Below, in pieces: positions 1 to 13,462 of a stretch of DNA of 19,005 bases. The stretch comes from Thermus sp. JCM 17653 (GTDB taxonomy: Bacteria > Deinococcota > Deinococci > Deinococcales > Thermaceae), in NCBI GenBank assembly GCA_001311585.1, contig BBBN01000006.1, positions 1-19,005 on the forward strand. The letters are read 5' to 3'. The first letter of the stretch is position 1. Every line of letters starts with the position of its first letter. Both the position numbers and the translations under genes were made by a program. The notes under the pieces were generated by a model that searched no databases, was not told the DNA's origin, and saw nothing but the letters and a program-made list of their open reading frames with translations.

Positions 1-485
1 GGCGGTGGTGGAGCGGGGGGGGCAGGAGGAGCTTTTTCTCTCCGGGGGGGAGGCCCGTTTTTGGGAGGAGGAGGGGCGTCTGGAGCTCCGCCCGGGTCCT
101 GGGGAGGTCTTTGTGGCCCAGGGGGCAGTGCGGGTCAAGGGAAGCCGCCTGCGTTACCGCAACGACACCGGGGAGGCGTTTTTGGAGGGCCCCTCGAGGT
201 GGAGCGCCAGGGGGAGAAGCCCCTCGCCGGCAAGGCGGGAAGCCTTCGCTACCTCTTGGACGAGGACCGCCTCTGGCTGCTGGGCGGGGTGGTCTTTGCC
301 CAGGGGGGGCGCACCAGCCGGGCGGAGAAGGCCCTCCTTCGGGAGAAGGAGGCTACGCCTACCTCTACGGCGGGGTGGAAAGCCGGGACGAGAAGGGCTT
401 TGTCCGGGGCGAGGCGGTGCGCTACGCCCTGAGGACCGGGGAGGTGGTGGTCCTTTCCCGGGTGGCGGGGGAGTTTCGGGAGTAA
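1..485 (+). CDS. OstA/LptA-like protein, 3' part (two frameshifts)
   Basis: The gene enters from the left edge and ends at TAA 483-485. Three frames must be joined. A C appears lost near 190-193 (GGGCCCCTCGAGG needs one more C) and a G near 350 (AAGGAGGCTACG needs GGG). The joined protein has short repeating blocks such as GGEARF, VRVKGSRLRYRNDTGEAFLEG, AGKAGSLRYLLDEDRLWLLGGVVF, GYAYLYGGVES and VRGEAVRYALRTGEVVVLS. This alternation of hydrophobic and charged beta strands with 'G..a.Y....g.l.l.G.V' periodicity is typical of OstA/LptA beta-jellyroll proteins, which in Gram-negatives carry LPS across the periplasm. Thermus is not known for classical LPS, so the cargo here is open. The N-terminus and any signal peptide lie outside the window. 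Family assignment rests on pattern only. Confidence 0.6.
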   Translation, partial: RWWSGGGRRSFFSPGGRPVFGRRRGVWSSARVLGRSLWPRGQCGSREAACVTATTPGRRFWRAPRGGAPGGEAPRRQGGKPSLPLGRGPPLAAGRGGLCPGGAHQPGGEGPPSGEGGYAYLYGGVESRDEKGFVRGEAVRYALRTGEVVVLSRVAGEFRE

Positions 486-518
486 TGCCACCCCATGCTG
501 GCCCAAGCCAGCATGGGG
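483..518 (+). repeat. Stop-anchored palindrome, copy 1 (family R1)
   Basis: A 36-base unit starts on the TAA stop of the OstA-like gene: TAATGCCA followed by a perfect 11-bp inverted repeat, CCCCATGCTGG (491-501) and CCAGCATGGGG (508-518), with loop CCCAAG. The same unit, with one mismatch, lies inverted at 8561-8596, where it starts on the mqnC stop codon. It probably works as a transcript 3'-end hairpin. No T-tract follows it. Confidence 0.85.
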
Positions 519-537
519 CGGTGTAAGGCCCCCCTAA

Positions 538-604
538 GGGATGCCCGAACTATGTGCCGCACTGGGGTACTTAGGGCTGGGAGGAGACCCTTTGGGGTAC
601 TTAG
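538..604. repeat. Repeat-derived intergenic stretch with duplicated GGGGTACTTAG
   Basis: This convergent junction holds GGGATGCCCGAA at 538-549, also found at 8447-8458, and two copies of GGGGTACTTAG at 564-574 and 594-604. Read on the minus strand the motif is CTAAGTACCCC. The right-hand copy contains the TAA stop (601-603) of the ABC ATPase gene. The same motif sits on the ctp stop (13452-13462) and, as GGGGTATTTAG, on the EnvC-like stop (16215-16225). I see no gene here. Confidence 0.7.
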
Positions 605-2089
605 GCGGTGATGCCGGCCATGAGGAGGCCAAGCCGTTCCTCGGTGGCCTCCTCTGGGGAAAGCTCCCCCACGATCCTTCCCCCGTACATCACCAGGATG
701 CGGTCGGAAAGGGCCAGGACCTCGGAGAGGTCGGCGGAGACCAGAAGCACCGCCATGCCTTGGTCCCGGGCTTCCACCAGCTGGCGGTGGATGAACTCAA
801 TGGCCCCCACGTCCACACCCCGGGTAGGCTGGGCGGCGATGAGGAGCCTGGGGCCCCTTAGAAGCTCCCTTCCCACCACGATCTTTTGCTGGTTGCCCCC
901 CGAGAAGCGCCGGGCGGAGAGGGCGGTGGAGCGGGGGCGGACGTCAAAGCGCTCCACCAGGCGCTGGGCGTGGGCCTCGAGGGCCCCCTCGTCCAGAAAG
1001 CCCAGGAACCCCCGGAAGCAGGCGGTGGTGGTCCCCTAAAACGGCGTTCTCCTTCACGGAGAAGTCCAGGACCAGGCCGCGGAGGAGGCGGTCCTCGGGG
1101 ATGTGGCTCACCCCTAGCTCCCGCACCCCCCGGGCCATGGGGGGAAGGGGCCTTTGCAGGTAGCGGGCCACTCCCCTATGGCGGCGAAGACCTGCCAAGG
1201 CCTCCACCAGCTCGGTCTGGCCGTTCCCCTCCACCCCGGCGATGCCCACGATCTCCCCGGCCCTTACCTGGAAGCTCACCCCCCTGAGGCGGGGCGGGGC
1301 CTCGAGGCCCTCCACCTCCAGGACCACCTCTCCCGGCCTCGCCGGACCCTTCTCCACCTTTAGCACCACCTCCCGGCCCACCATCATGCGGGCCAGGGCC
1401 TCCAGGGAGGTTTCCCGGGTCCTGACCGTGCCCACCACCCTCCCGTCCCGGATCACGGTGACGCGGTCGGAGACCTCCAGCACCTCCTTGAGCTTGTGGC
1501 TGATGAAGATGGCGGCGTTGCCCCTCGCCACGTAGCCCCGGAGGAAACGGAAGAGCTCCTCGGCCTCCTGGGGGGTAAGGACGGCGGTGGGCTCGTCCAG
1601 GATGAGGATCCTGGCTTCCCGGTAGAGGGCCTTGAGGATCTCCACCCGCTGCTGCAGGCCCACGGGGAGGTTTTCCACCTTCTCGTCCAGGGGCACCTGG
1701 AAGCCCAGCTCCTCCATGAGGGCCGTGGCCTTTCTGCGGGCGGCTTCCAGGTCCAGAAAGAGGGGGCTTCCGGGCTCGAGGCCCAGGACCAGGTTCTCCA
1801 GCACGGTAAAGGGCTCCACCAGCATGAAGTGCTGGTGCACCATCCCGATCCCCGCCCTTATGGCGTCCAGGGGGCTTTTGGGCCGGTAGGGCCTCCCCTC
1901 CACCCACATCTCCCCCGAGTCGGGGGGCTGGAGGCCGTAGACGATCTTCATCAGGGTGGACTTGCCCGCCCCGTTTTCCCCCACCAAGGCCAGGACCTCG
2001 CCCCACTCCAGGTCCAAGGAGATGCGGTCGTTGGCCAGGACCAGGGGGAAGCGCTTGGTGATGTCCTTGAGGACCAGGGCCTTCGCCAC
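601..2089 (-). CDS. ABC transporter ATP-binding protein, BMP/nucleoside-type, two ABC domains (one frameshift)
   Basis: This is a duplicated ATPase of the type that powers BMP-family nucleoside (or sugar) importers, similar to NupO/YufO. The N-terminal half has Walker [10 protein letters not shown] (residues 37-45), Q-loop MVHQHF, signature [11 protein letters not shown], Walker [12 protein letters not shown] and switch His ISHKL. The C-terminal half has the usual degenerate Walker A ([10 protein letters not shown]), signature [11 protein letters not shown] and [16 protein letters not shown]. The reading frame breaks near 1015-1035. One or two bases lost there restores about 495 residues, normal for the family. 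The GTG start at 2089 lies 6 nt after TATACT, suggesting a leaderless transcript. It follows the bmp gene in the same direction but has its own promoter behind a terminator. The two permease genes usual in such operons do not follow. Confidence 0.85.
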
Positions 2090-2095
2090 GGGAGG

Positions 2096-2101
2096 AGTAT
2101 A
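2096..2101 (-). promoter_or_regulatory. -10 box for the ABC ATPase gene (leaderless type)
   Basis: TATACT on the minus strand is followed by 6 nt and the GTG start at 2089, so transcription would begin at or near the start codon. No convincing -35 is seen, because that position falls inside the preceding terminator hairpin. The only SD-like match on the minus strand is poor (CCTCCC). Confidence 0.5.
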
Positions 2102-2105
2102 CGAG

Positions 2106-2129
2106 AAAACCGGGGCCAGAAGGCCCCGG
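2106..2129 (-). terminator. Intrinsic terminator after the bmp gene
   Basis: Read on the minus strand: CCGGGGCC, loop TTCT, GGCCCCGG, then TTTT. The perfect 8-bp GC stem with a short T-tract starts about 20 bases past the bmp stop (2148). It lies directly upstream of the -10 box of the ABC ATPase gene, so the two genes can be expressed at different levels. Confidence 0.8.
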
Positions 2130-2147
2130 CTTTAGGCCCCCCGCCCC

Positions 2148-3270
2148 TTAGCGGCTTTCGGGCACCTTGATCTGCCCCTTGATGATCTGCTGCTTCAGGA
2201 CCTCCAGCTTGCTCACCACGCCTGCGGGGATCAGGGCCTTGTTGTACTGGTCCAGGGCGTAGCCCACGCCGTTGTTGGCCAGGCCAAACTCCCGTACCCC
2301 ACCCTTAAAGGCCTTCTGCACCACGCTCTTGATCACCTCGTAGGTGGCCACGTCCACCCGCTTCATCATGGAGGTGAGGCCGTGGTTCAGGGTGGCGGGG
2401 TTGTTGTCGGTGTCGCCCAGGTAGTTCTGGTTGGCGTCCACGCCGATGAAGAAGAGGGGCGTGGCCTTGGTGCCGTCGGTGCCGCAGGCCTTGGTGTAGT
2501 CGGCGTACTTGGGCACCTTGGCGTAGGGGTCGGCCTTGCGCACGAACTTGACGCTGCCCCCTTCCTTGAGGCACTTGGCCTGCTTCACGTAGTCGATGAG
2601 CCCCAGGCCCGAGCCGCCCGCGGCGGCGTAGATGATGTCGGCGCCCTGGCGCACCTGGGCCGCGGCGATCTCCTTGGCCTTGGCCGGGTCGTTCCAGGCG
2701 GCAGGGGTGTTGCCCACGTAGCCCACCAGCACCTTGCCCTGGATCTTGTCCTCCTTGAAGGCGTACTCGGCCCCGGCGCGGAAGCCCGCCTCAAACTTGT
2801 GGATGAGGGGGATGTCCATGCCCCCGATGAAGCCCACGATGCCGGTGCGGCTCATCTTCCCGGCGATGTAGCCACCAGGAAGCTGCCCTCGTGCTCGCGG
2901 AAGACCAGGCCCACGGCGTTGGGGAGCTTCCCTTCTCCGGGCACGGCGTCAATCACGGCGAAGTTCACCTTGGGGAACTCCTTGGCCGTGGCGGTGATGG
3001 CGGGCTCGTTGGCGAAGCCCACGCCGATGACCAGGTCAAAGCCCTCCTCGGCGAAGGTGCGGATGCCCTGGCCCACCTGGAGGGGTCGGCGGGCTCGAAG
3101 TCAAAGAGCTTGACCCCGAAGTCCTTGGCCGCCTTCTGCGCCCCTTCCCAGGCGGACTGGTTGAAGGAGCGGTCAAACTTGCCGCCGGCGTCAAAGGCGA
3201 TCCCCACCCGCACCTGGGCCAGGCCGAGGCCCAGGGCCAGCACCGTCATAAGCGCCAACGCTCGTTTCAT
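2148..3270 (-). CDS. BMP family (PnrA/Med-like) substrate-binding protein (two frameshifts)
   Basis: This is the periplasmic solute-binding protein of a BMP-type ABC importer, a family that mostly binds nucleosides. The N-terminus MKRALALMTVLALGLGLAQ is a signal peptide with no lipobox Cys, so the protein should be secreted or periplasmic rather than a lipoprotein. The mature part begins VRVGIAFDAGGKFDRSFNQS, the family's N-terminal hallmark. Later motifs are GVGFANEP, GFIGGMDIPLIHKFEAGF, GADIIYAAAGGSGLG and IGVDANQNYLGD. Two frame breaks each need one base: near 3078-3083 (CCCTCCAGG needs another C) and near 2872 (GTGGCTAC needs another G). The corrected length is about 374 residues. I chose ATG 3270 because GGAGGT sits 5 nt before it; the GTG at 3276 overlaps that ribosome site. 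The ATPase partner is next downstream. Confidence 0.85.
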
Positions 3271-3300
3271 GTTCACCTCCGTGGCTACTCGCCGGGGCCT

Positions 3301-3306
3301 ATTATA
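3301..3306 (-). promoter_or_regulatory. Consensus -10 box (TATAAT) for the bmp gene
   Basis: A perfect TATAAT on the minus strand places the transcription start near 3294, leaving a leader of about 24 nt that carries GGAGGT just before ATG 3270. The -35 is weak (TTGAGT at 3326-3321, only 14 bp away). It lies back-to-back with the ligA promoter in a 59-bp divergent gap. Confidence 0.65.
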
Positions 3307-3317
3307 CCGGGCTTGGG

Positions 3318-5356
<2,039 letters not shown>

Positions 5357-5359
<3 letters not shown>

Positions 5360-5403
5360 GCACCCACCACGCTTTCGCCGCGGTGGGGGCCCCAAAAAGG
5401 GGC
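5357..5403 (+). terminator. Double-hairpin 3' element after ligA (family R4, inverted copy)
   Basis: It starts on the ligA TAG stop as TAGGCACCC. The first hairpin is CCCACCACG with CGCGGTGGG (5363-5371 and 5379-5387, one mismatch). The second is GCCCC-AAAAA-GGGGC (5389-5403). Read on the minus strand this is a copy of the double-hairpin element found at 13412-13462 and 16176-16225. It lies between convergent ligA and thyX and could end both transcripts. On the thyX strand the second loop supplies TTTTT. Confidence 0.7.
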
Positions 5404-5406
5404 TTC

Positions 5407-5433
5407 GGCGAAGGATTCACGCCAAGGGGGTAT
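5407..5433. repeat. 27-bp repeat over the thyX stop codon (family R3)
   Basis: The unit contains GGCGAAGGATTCACGCC and runs on to GGGGTAT. An inverted copy with one mismatch lies at 8491-8517, downstream of trpA. Here it includes the thyX TGA stop (5417-5419) and the last codons, so the C-terminal residues of ThyX are spelled by the repeat. Confidence 0.85.
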
Positions 5434-6235
5434 CCAAAGGCCCGAAGAGCTTTTCCAGGGCTTCTCTTAGGCGGCTTCCCCCAAGGCCCAAAGCGGCGAG
5501 GGCTTTCTCGTAGGTCTCGGGGGTGAGGAGGCCCCGGAGGGCCAAAACCTCGGTCCTGGAGAGGGAAGCCCCGTGGAGGACGTGCTCCTCAAAGGCGGCC
5601 CAGGCCAAGGGAACCCTGGCCTTGACGATCTCGGCGATGGCCTGGGCGTACTGGCGGATCTCCCATTGCGCCTCGGGGGCGAGGCGGAGCTTGAGGAAGT
5701 GGAAGAGGTTGTGCAGGTCCTGCTTCCAGTAGAACTCGGTGTAGAGGCTTAAGGGAAGGACCATCCGGGCCATCTCCCGGGCCACGCCCTTTTGCAGGAG
5801 GGCCTGGTAAGCGGCGTAGGCCTCCTCTTCCGCCTCCTTCGCCAAGGCCATGGCCTCCTCGTCCAAGAGGGTGCCTTCGGAGGCCTGCTTGTTCCTCCTC
5901 GCCTGCCTGCGGAAGGCCTTTGGCTCGTAGAACTCCTCCTTGAGGACGGAGTAGCGCCCCGAGATCTCGTTGACGCTCGCCGTGCGGTGGCGGAACCACT
6001 GCCGGGCCACGAAAAGGGGGGCCTTCACGTGGAACTTGAACTCCACCATCTCAAAGGGGCTCGTGTGGCGGTGGCGCATGAGGTAGTCGATGAGGGCGGC
6101 GTCTTCCCGCACCGTCTTCGTCCCTTCCCCGTAGGACACCCGGGCCGCCTGCACGATGGCCTGGTCGCTTCCCATCACGTCCACCAGGCGGACGAACCCT
6201 TTGTCCAGGACGGGGATGACCCTTCCAGGCTCCAT
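5417..6235 (-). CDS. thyX: Flavin-dependent thymidylate synthase ThyX
   Basis: ThyX methylates dUMP to dTMP using methylene-tetrahydrofolate, FAD and NADPH, replacing ThyA. The gene is intact: 272 residues, somewhat longer than the usual 220-250. The hallmark RHRxxxxxxxS motif is RHRTASVNEIS (residues 82-92), followed by GRYSVL. Other conserved parts are AARVSYG (30-36), DYLMRHRHTSPFEMVEFKFHVK (50-71, typical dUMP/FAD pocket) and the later RMVLPLSLYTEFYWKQDLHNLFHFLKLR. The ATG start at 6235 has no clear SD but lies 7 nt after TAGACT, the leaderless pattern. It is convergent with ligA and divergent from trpBA. The tail extension (GGSRLREALEKLFGPLDTPLA) runs into repeat R3. Confidence 0.97.
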   Translation of the reverse strand: MEPGRVIPVLDKGFVRLVDVMGSDQAIVQAARVSYGEGTKTVREDAALIDYLMRHRHTSPFEMVEFKFHVKAPLFVARQWFRHRTASVNEISGRYSVLKEEFYEPKAFRRQARRNKQASEGTLLDEEAMALAKEAEEEAYAAYQALLQKGVAREMARMVLPLSLYTEFYWKQDLHNLFHFLKLRLAPEAQWEIRQYAQAIAEIVKARVPLAWAAFEEHVLHGASLSRTEVLALRGLLTPETYEKALAALGLGGSRLREALEKLFGPLDTPLA

Positions 6236-6242
6236 GCTTCCC

Positions 6243-6248
6243 AGTCTA
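6243..6248 (-). promoter_or_regulatory. -10 box for thyX (leaderless type)
   Basis: TAGACT on the minus strand stands 7 nt before ATG 6235. I see no matching -35. It shares the 192-bp divergent region with the trp promoter. Confidence 0.45.
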
Positions 6249-6249
6249 C

Positions 6250-6278
6250 TTGCCAGGCGCTCCTTTCCCTCTTACCCT
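6250..6278 (+). promoter_or_regulatory. Promoter of the trpBA leader region
   Basis: The -35 TTGCCA (6250-6255, 5 of 6 to consensus) and -10 TACCCT (6273-6278) are separated by exactly 17 bp. Transcription would start at about 6285, which is an ATG. That leaves a leader of about 143 nt before trpB. It overlaps the thyX promoter on the other strand. Confidence 0.55.
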
Positions 6279-6284
6279 TAGGGC

Positions 6285-6383
6285 ATGCGGGCCAGAACCC
6301 CCTTCGCCTGCAAGCGGCGCCACGGGCGCTACCGAGCCTGGCCGCTTTCCCTGGGCTTGGCCCTGGCGGCCCTGAAGGCTTAG
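6285..6383 (+). other. Possible trp leader region (short ORF plus Trp-codon cluster)
   Basis: ATG 6285 lies 6 nt after TACCCT and opens a 32-codon ORF ending at TAG 6381-6383; its product is Arg-rich with one Trp codon (residue 19). In the frame one base over, TGG-GCT-TGG-CCC-TGG (6352-6366) gives W-A-W-P-W just before TGA 6373-6375, but that frame has no start codon of its own. The Trp cluster sits between inverted arms GGCCGC (6340-6345) and GCGGCC (6366-6371). A weaker hairpin GGCGC-TTG-GCGCC followed by TTCTTCT lies just before the trpB ribosome site. The layout recalls a trp attenuator. It would need a frame correction, and the TGG codons may simply mirror a Leu/Ala-rich frame. Confidence 0.35.
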
Positions 6384-6427
6384 GATAAAAAGGCTTGCGG
6401 GCGCTTGGCGCCTTCTTCTGGAGGGAT

Positions 6428-8417
<1,990 letters not shown>

Positions 8418-8420
<3 letters not shown>

Positions 8421-8441
8421 GTGCCCGCGCTTGGGTTTCGC
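8418..8441 (+). repeat. 24-bp stop-anchored repeat, copy 1 (family R2)
   Basis: TAGGTGCCCGCGCTTGGG followed by TTTCGC begins on the trpA TAG stop. A copy with two mismatches begins on the hpf TAG stop at 16133-16156, in the same orientation relative to the gene. Confidence 0.8.
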
Positions 8442-8446
8442 GACAT

Positions 8447-8517
8447 GGGATGCCCGAAACGGGGCTAGGAGAGGGTTTTGGGGGGCACTTATACCCCTTT
8501 GGCGTGAATCCTTCGCC
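8447..8517. repeat. Repeat mosaic downstream of trpA (motif GGGATGCCCGAA and 27-bp R3 copy)
   Basis: GGGATGCCCGAA (8447-8458) recurs at 538-549. The 27-bp unit at 8491-8517, which includes GGCGTGAATCCTTCGCC, is the inverted copy of 5407-5433 at the thyX stop. Between them lies a G-rich stretch like those at other junctions. The whole trpA-mqnC gap (8421-8593) appears to be built from repeat pieces. A small GGCC-TTTTT-GGCC hairpin lies at 8543-8555. No gene is evident. Confidence 0.75.
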
Positions 8518-8560
8518 TAAGCCCAGGTACGGAAGCCCTGCGGGCCTTTTTGGCCGGGGC

Positions 8561-8596
8561 CCCCATGCTGGCTTGGGCCAGCATGGGGTGGTATTA
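8561..8596 (-). repeat. Stop-anchored palindrome, copy 2 (family R1)
   Basis: On the minus strand it begins at the mqnC TAA stop as TAATACCA and continues into the same 11-bp inverted repeat and loop as copy 1 at 483-518. The two copies match at 35 of 36 positions and lie in opposite orientation, each just after its own gene. Stem arms are 8561-8571 and 8578-8588. Confidence 0.85.
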
Positions 8597-9726
8597 GGCC
8601 AGGGGCAGCTCTACGGGCTTGGGCTCGCTGAGGATGGCCTCGGCGTCGGGGTAGCGGAGGATGCGGTAGAGGGGGTCCCTTTCTGCGGGCTTGAACCCGG
8701 CGTCCACGATGTGGCGCACGATCTGGCGCACCGTGGCGTGGGTGCGCCCGTGCCCCCCCGCCGCCGAGACCACGTTTTCCTCCAGCATGGTGCTCCCGAA
8801 GTCGTCGGCCCCGTAGTAGAGGGCCGTCTGGGCCACCTTGAAGCCCAGGGTGGGCCAGGAGGCTGGAAGTGGGCGAAGTTGTCCAGGGCGAGGCGGGCGA
8901 TGGCCAGGGTCTTCAGGTACTCGTGGGCCGTGGCCCCTGGGGCCTTGCCCTTGAGGCGGGTGTGCTCCACCTGGAGCGTCCAGAGGGCGAAGGCGGCGAA
9001 GCCGTTCCCGTAGCGTTCCAAAGCCCTATCCTGCTGGGCGCGGAGGCCCAGGAGGTGGGCGGTCCTTTCCCCCTTGCCCTCCCCGAAGCCGATGACCATG
9101 CTGGCCAGGGTGTAAAGCCCCAGGGCCTGGGCGGCGTCCACGATGCGGTACCAGTCGGCGGTCCGGATGCGGGCGGGGGCCGCCTTGAGGCGTACCTCGT
9201 CCACCAGGATCTCCGCCCCCGCTCCCGGCATCCCGTCCAGGCCCGCTTCCTTGAGCTTCTCCAGAATGTATTCGGCCTTAAGGCCGGTAAGGCGCTCCAG
9301 GCCCAGGATCTCCTCGGGGCTAAAGGCGTCTATGCGCAGGTCGGGGAAGCGCCCCTTGAGGTAGCGGAGGAGGTCCAGGTACCACTCCAGGGGAAGCTCG
9401 GGGTTTACCCCGCCCTGCATGAGGATCCGCTTCCCCCCCACCCGGTAAAGCTCCTCCACCTTCTGCGCGATCTCCTCGTAGCCCAGGGTGTAGGCGTCCT
9501 TCTGCCTCTTGGTGCGGTAAAAGGCGCAGAAGGCGCAGGCCACGGTGCAGACGTTGGTGTAGTTGATGTTGCGGTCTATGAGAAAGGTCACCACCTCGGG
9601 GTCGGTCTTCTTGAGCCGCACCTCGTGGGCGGCGGCGGCGAGCTCGGGCAGGGGCAGGTCAAAGAGGCTCAGGACCTCGGCCTCGGAAAGCCTCTCCCCG
9701 GCCACGGCCTTCTCCAGGACGTCCAT
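8594..9726 (-). CDS. mqnC: Cyclic dehypoxanthinyl futalosine synthase MqnC (radical SAM; one frameshift)
   Basis: MqnC cyclises dehypoxanthine futalosine in the futalosine route to menaquinone, the Thermus respiratory quinone. The radical SAM cluster motif CX3CX2C is CTVACAFC (Cys60, Cys64, Cys67). Further family motifs are QGGVNPELPLEWYLDLLRYLK, DGMPGAGAEILVDEVR, MVIGFGEGKGERT, AFALWTLQVEHT, ATAHEYLKTLAIARL and the C-terminal YYGADDFGSTMLEENVVSAAGG, which points to MqnC rather than MqnE. A base is lost near 8862 (CAGCCTCC needs CAGGCCTCC), restoring FAHFQASWPTLGFKVAQTAL. Corrected length is 377 residues. I chose ATG 9726 because TAGCAT lies 7 nt before it and homology begins there; the frame stays open farther upstream only over the divergent gene. 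The stop is fused to palindrome R1. Confidence 0.93.
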
Positions 9727-9733
9727 GGCCCCT

Positions 9734-9739
9734 ATGCTA
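9734..9739 (-). promoter_or_regulatory. -10 box for mqnC (leaderless type)
   Basis: TAGCAT on the minus strand stands 7 nt before ATG 9726, with no Shine-Dalgarno sequence and no clear -35. It is divergent from the promoter at 9774-9779. Confidence 0.45.
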
Positions 9740-9773
9740 CACCCAAGACCCCAAGGCCGGGGGTGGCCTCGGG

Positions 9774-9779
9774 TAAAAT
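9774..9779 (+). promoter_or_regulatory. -10 box for the adenosine-specific-kinase-like operon
   Basis: TAAAAT is followed by 7 nt and ATG 9787. GGAGG (9781-9785) is only one base from the ATG, too close to act as a normal ribosome site, so a leaderless start is more likely. No convincing -35 is visible. Confidence 0.5.
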
Positions 9780-9786
9780 CGGAGGC

Positions 9787-10270
9787 ATGGAGCTCAAGCT
9801 GGTTCCCATTGAGAAGCCCGAGAACCTGAACGTCATCCTGGGCCAGGCCCACTTCATCAAGACGGTGGAGGACCTGCACGAGGCTTTGGTGACGGCGGTG
9901 CCCGGCATCAAGTTCGGCCTCGCCTTCTCCGAGCTAGCGGCAAGCGCCTCGTTCGCCGCTCGGGGACGGACCCTGAGCTGGTGGAGCTCGCCGTGAAGAA
10001 CCTCCTCAACCTGGCCTCGGGCCACGCCTTTCTCATCGTCTTGGGCGAGGGCTTCTACCCCATCAACGTCCTCCACGCCGTGAAGGCTTGTCCCGAGGTG
10101 GTGCGGATCTTCGCCGCCACCGCCAACCCCCTTAAGGTGGTGGTGGCCGAGGAGGGAGAGCAGAGGGCCATCCTCGGGGTCATGGACGGCTTCACGCCCT
10201 TAGGCGTGGAGGACGAGGCCGAGGTGGCCTGGCGCAAGGACCTGCTTCGCCGTTTCGGTTACAAGCTATA

Positions 10271-10271
<1 letters not shown>
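9787..10271 (+). CDS. Adenosine-specific kinase family protein (PF04008-like; one frameshift)
   Basis: This is a small single-domain protein matching, from memory, the family named adenosine-specific kinase (formerly DUF355), whose physiological role is poorly defined. It begins MELKLVPIEKPENLNVILGQAHFIKTVEDL. Conserved-looking parts follow: TAVPGIKFGLAFSEASGKRLVRRSGTD, AVKNLLNLASGHAFLIVLGEGFYPINVL, VVRIFAATANPLKVVVAE and RAILGVMDGFTPLGVE. A G is lost near 9933 (GAGCTAGCGG needs GAGGCTAGC). Corrected length is 161 residues, as expected. Its TAA stop shares one base with the bcp ATG (TAATG), which puts it first in a tight series with bcp and rpiA. Confidence 0.8.
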
Positions 10272-13370
<3,099 letters not shown>

Positions 13371-13411
13371 GCCCGGGGCTCTCGGTCTACAGCCTTACCC
13401 TAAGGCACGCG

Positions 13412-13462
13412 AAGCCCCTTTTGGGGCCCCCGTTGCGGCGAAAGCCGCAACGGGGTACTTAG
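13412..13462 (-). terminator. Double-hairpin 3' element fused to the ctp stop (family R4)
   Basis: Read on the plus strand: GCCCC-TTTT-GGGGC (13414-13427), then a perfect 12-bp stem CCCCGTTGCGGC (13428-13439) and GCCGCAACGGGG (13444-13455) with a GAAA tetraloop, then TACTTAG carrying the ctp stop (TTA 13459-13461). Copies lie at 5357-5403 (inverted, degenerate) and 16176-16225. Paired GC and AT changes in the stems keep the structure while the sequence differs. It probably ends both convergent transcripts. The rest of the gap (13371-13411) shows only GC-rich filler. Confidence 0.75.

Noticed and set aside
3271..3276. GTG 3276 as the bmp start
   Set aside because: It overlaps the GGAGGT ribosome site that is ideally placed for ATG 3270.
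9727..9879. N-terminal extension of MqnC up to 9879
   Set aside because: It crosses the divergent promoter region and the start of the neighbouring gene. ATG 9726 fits the -10 spacing and the protein family.
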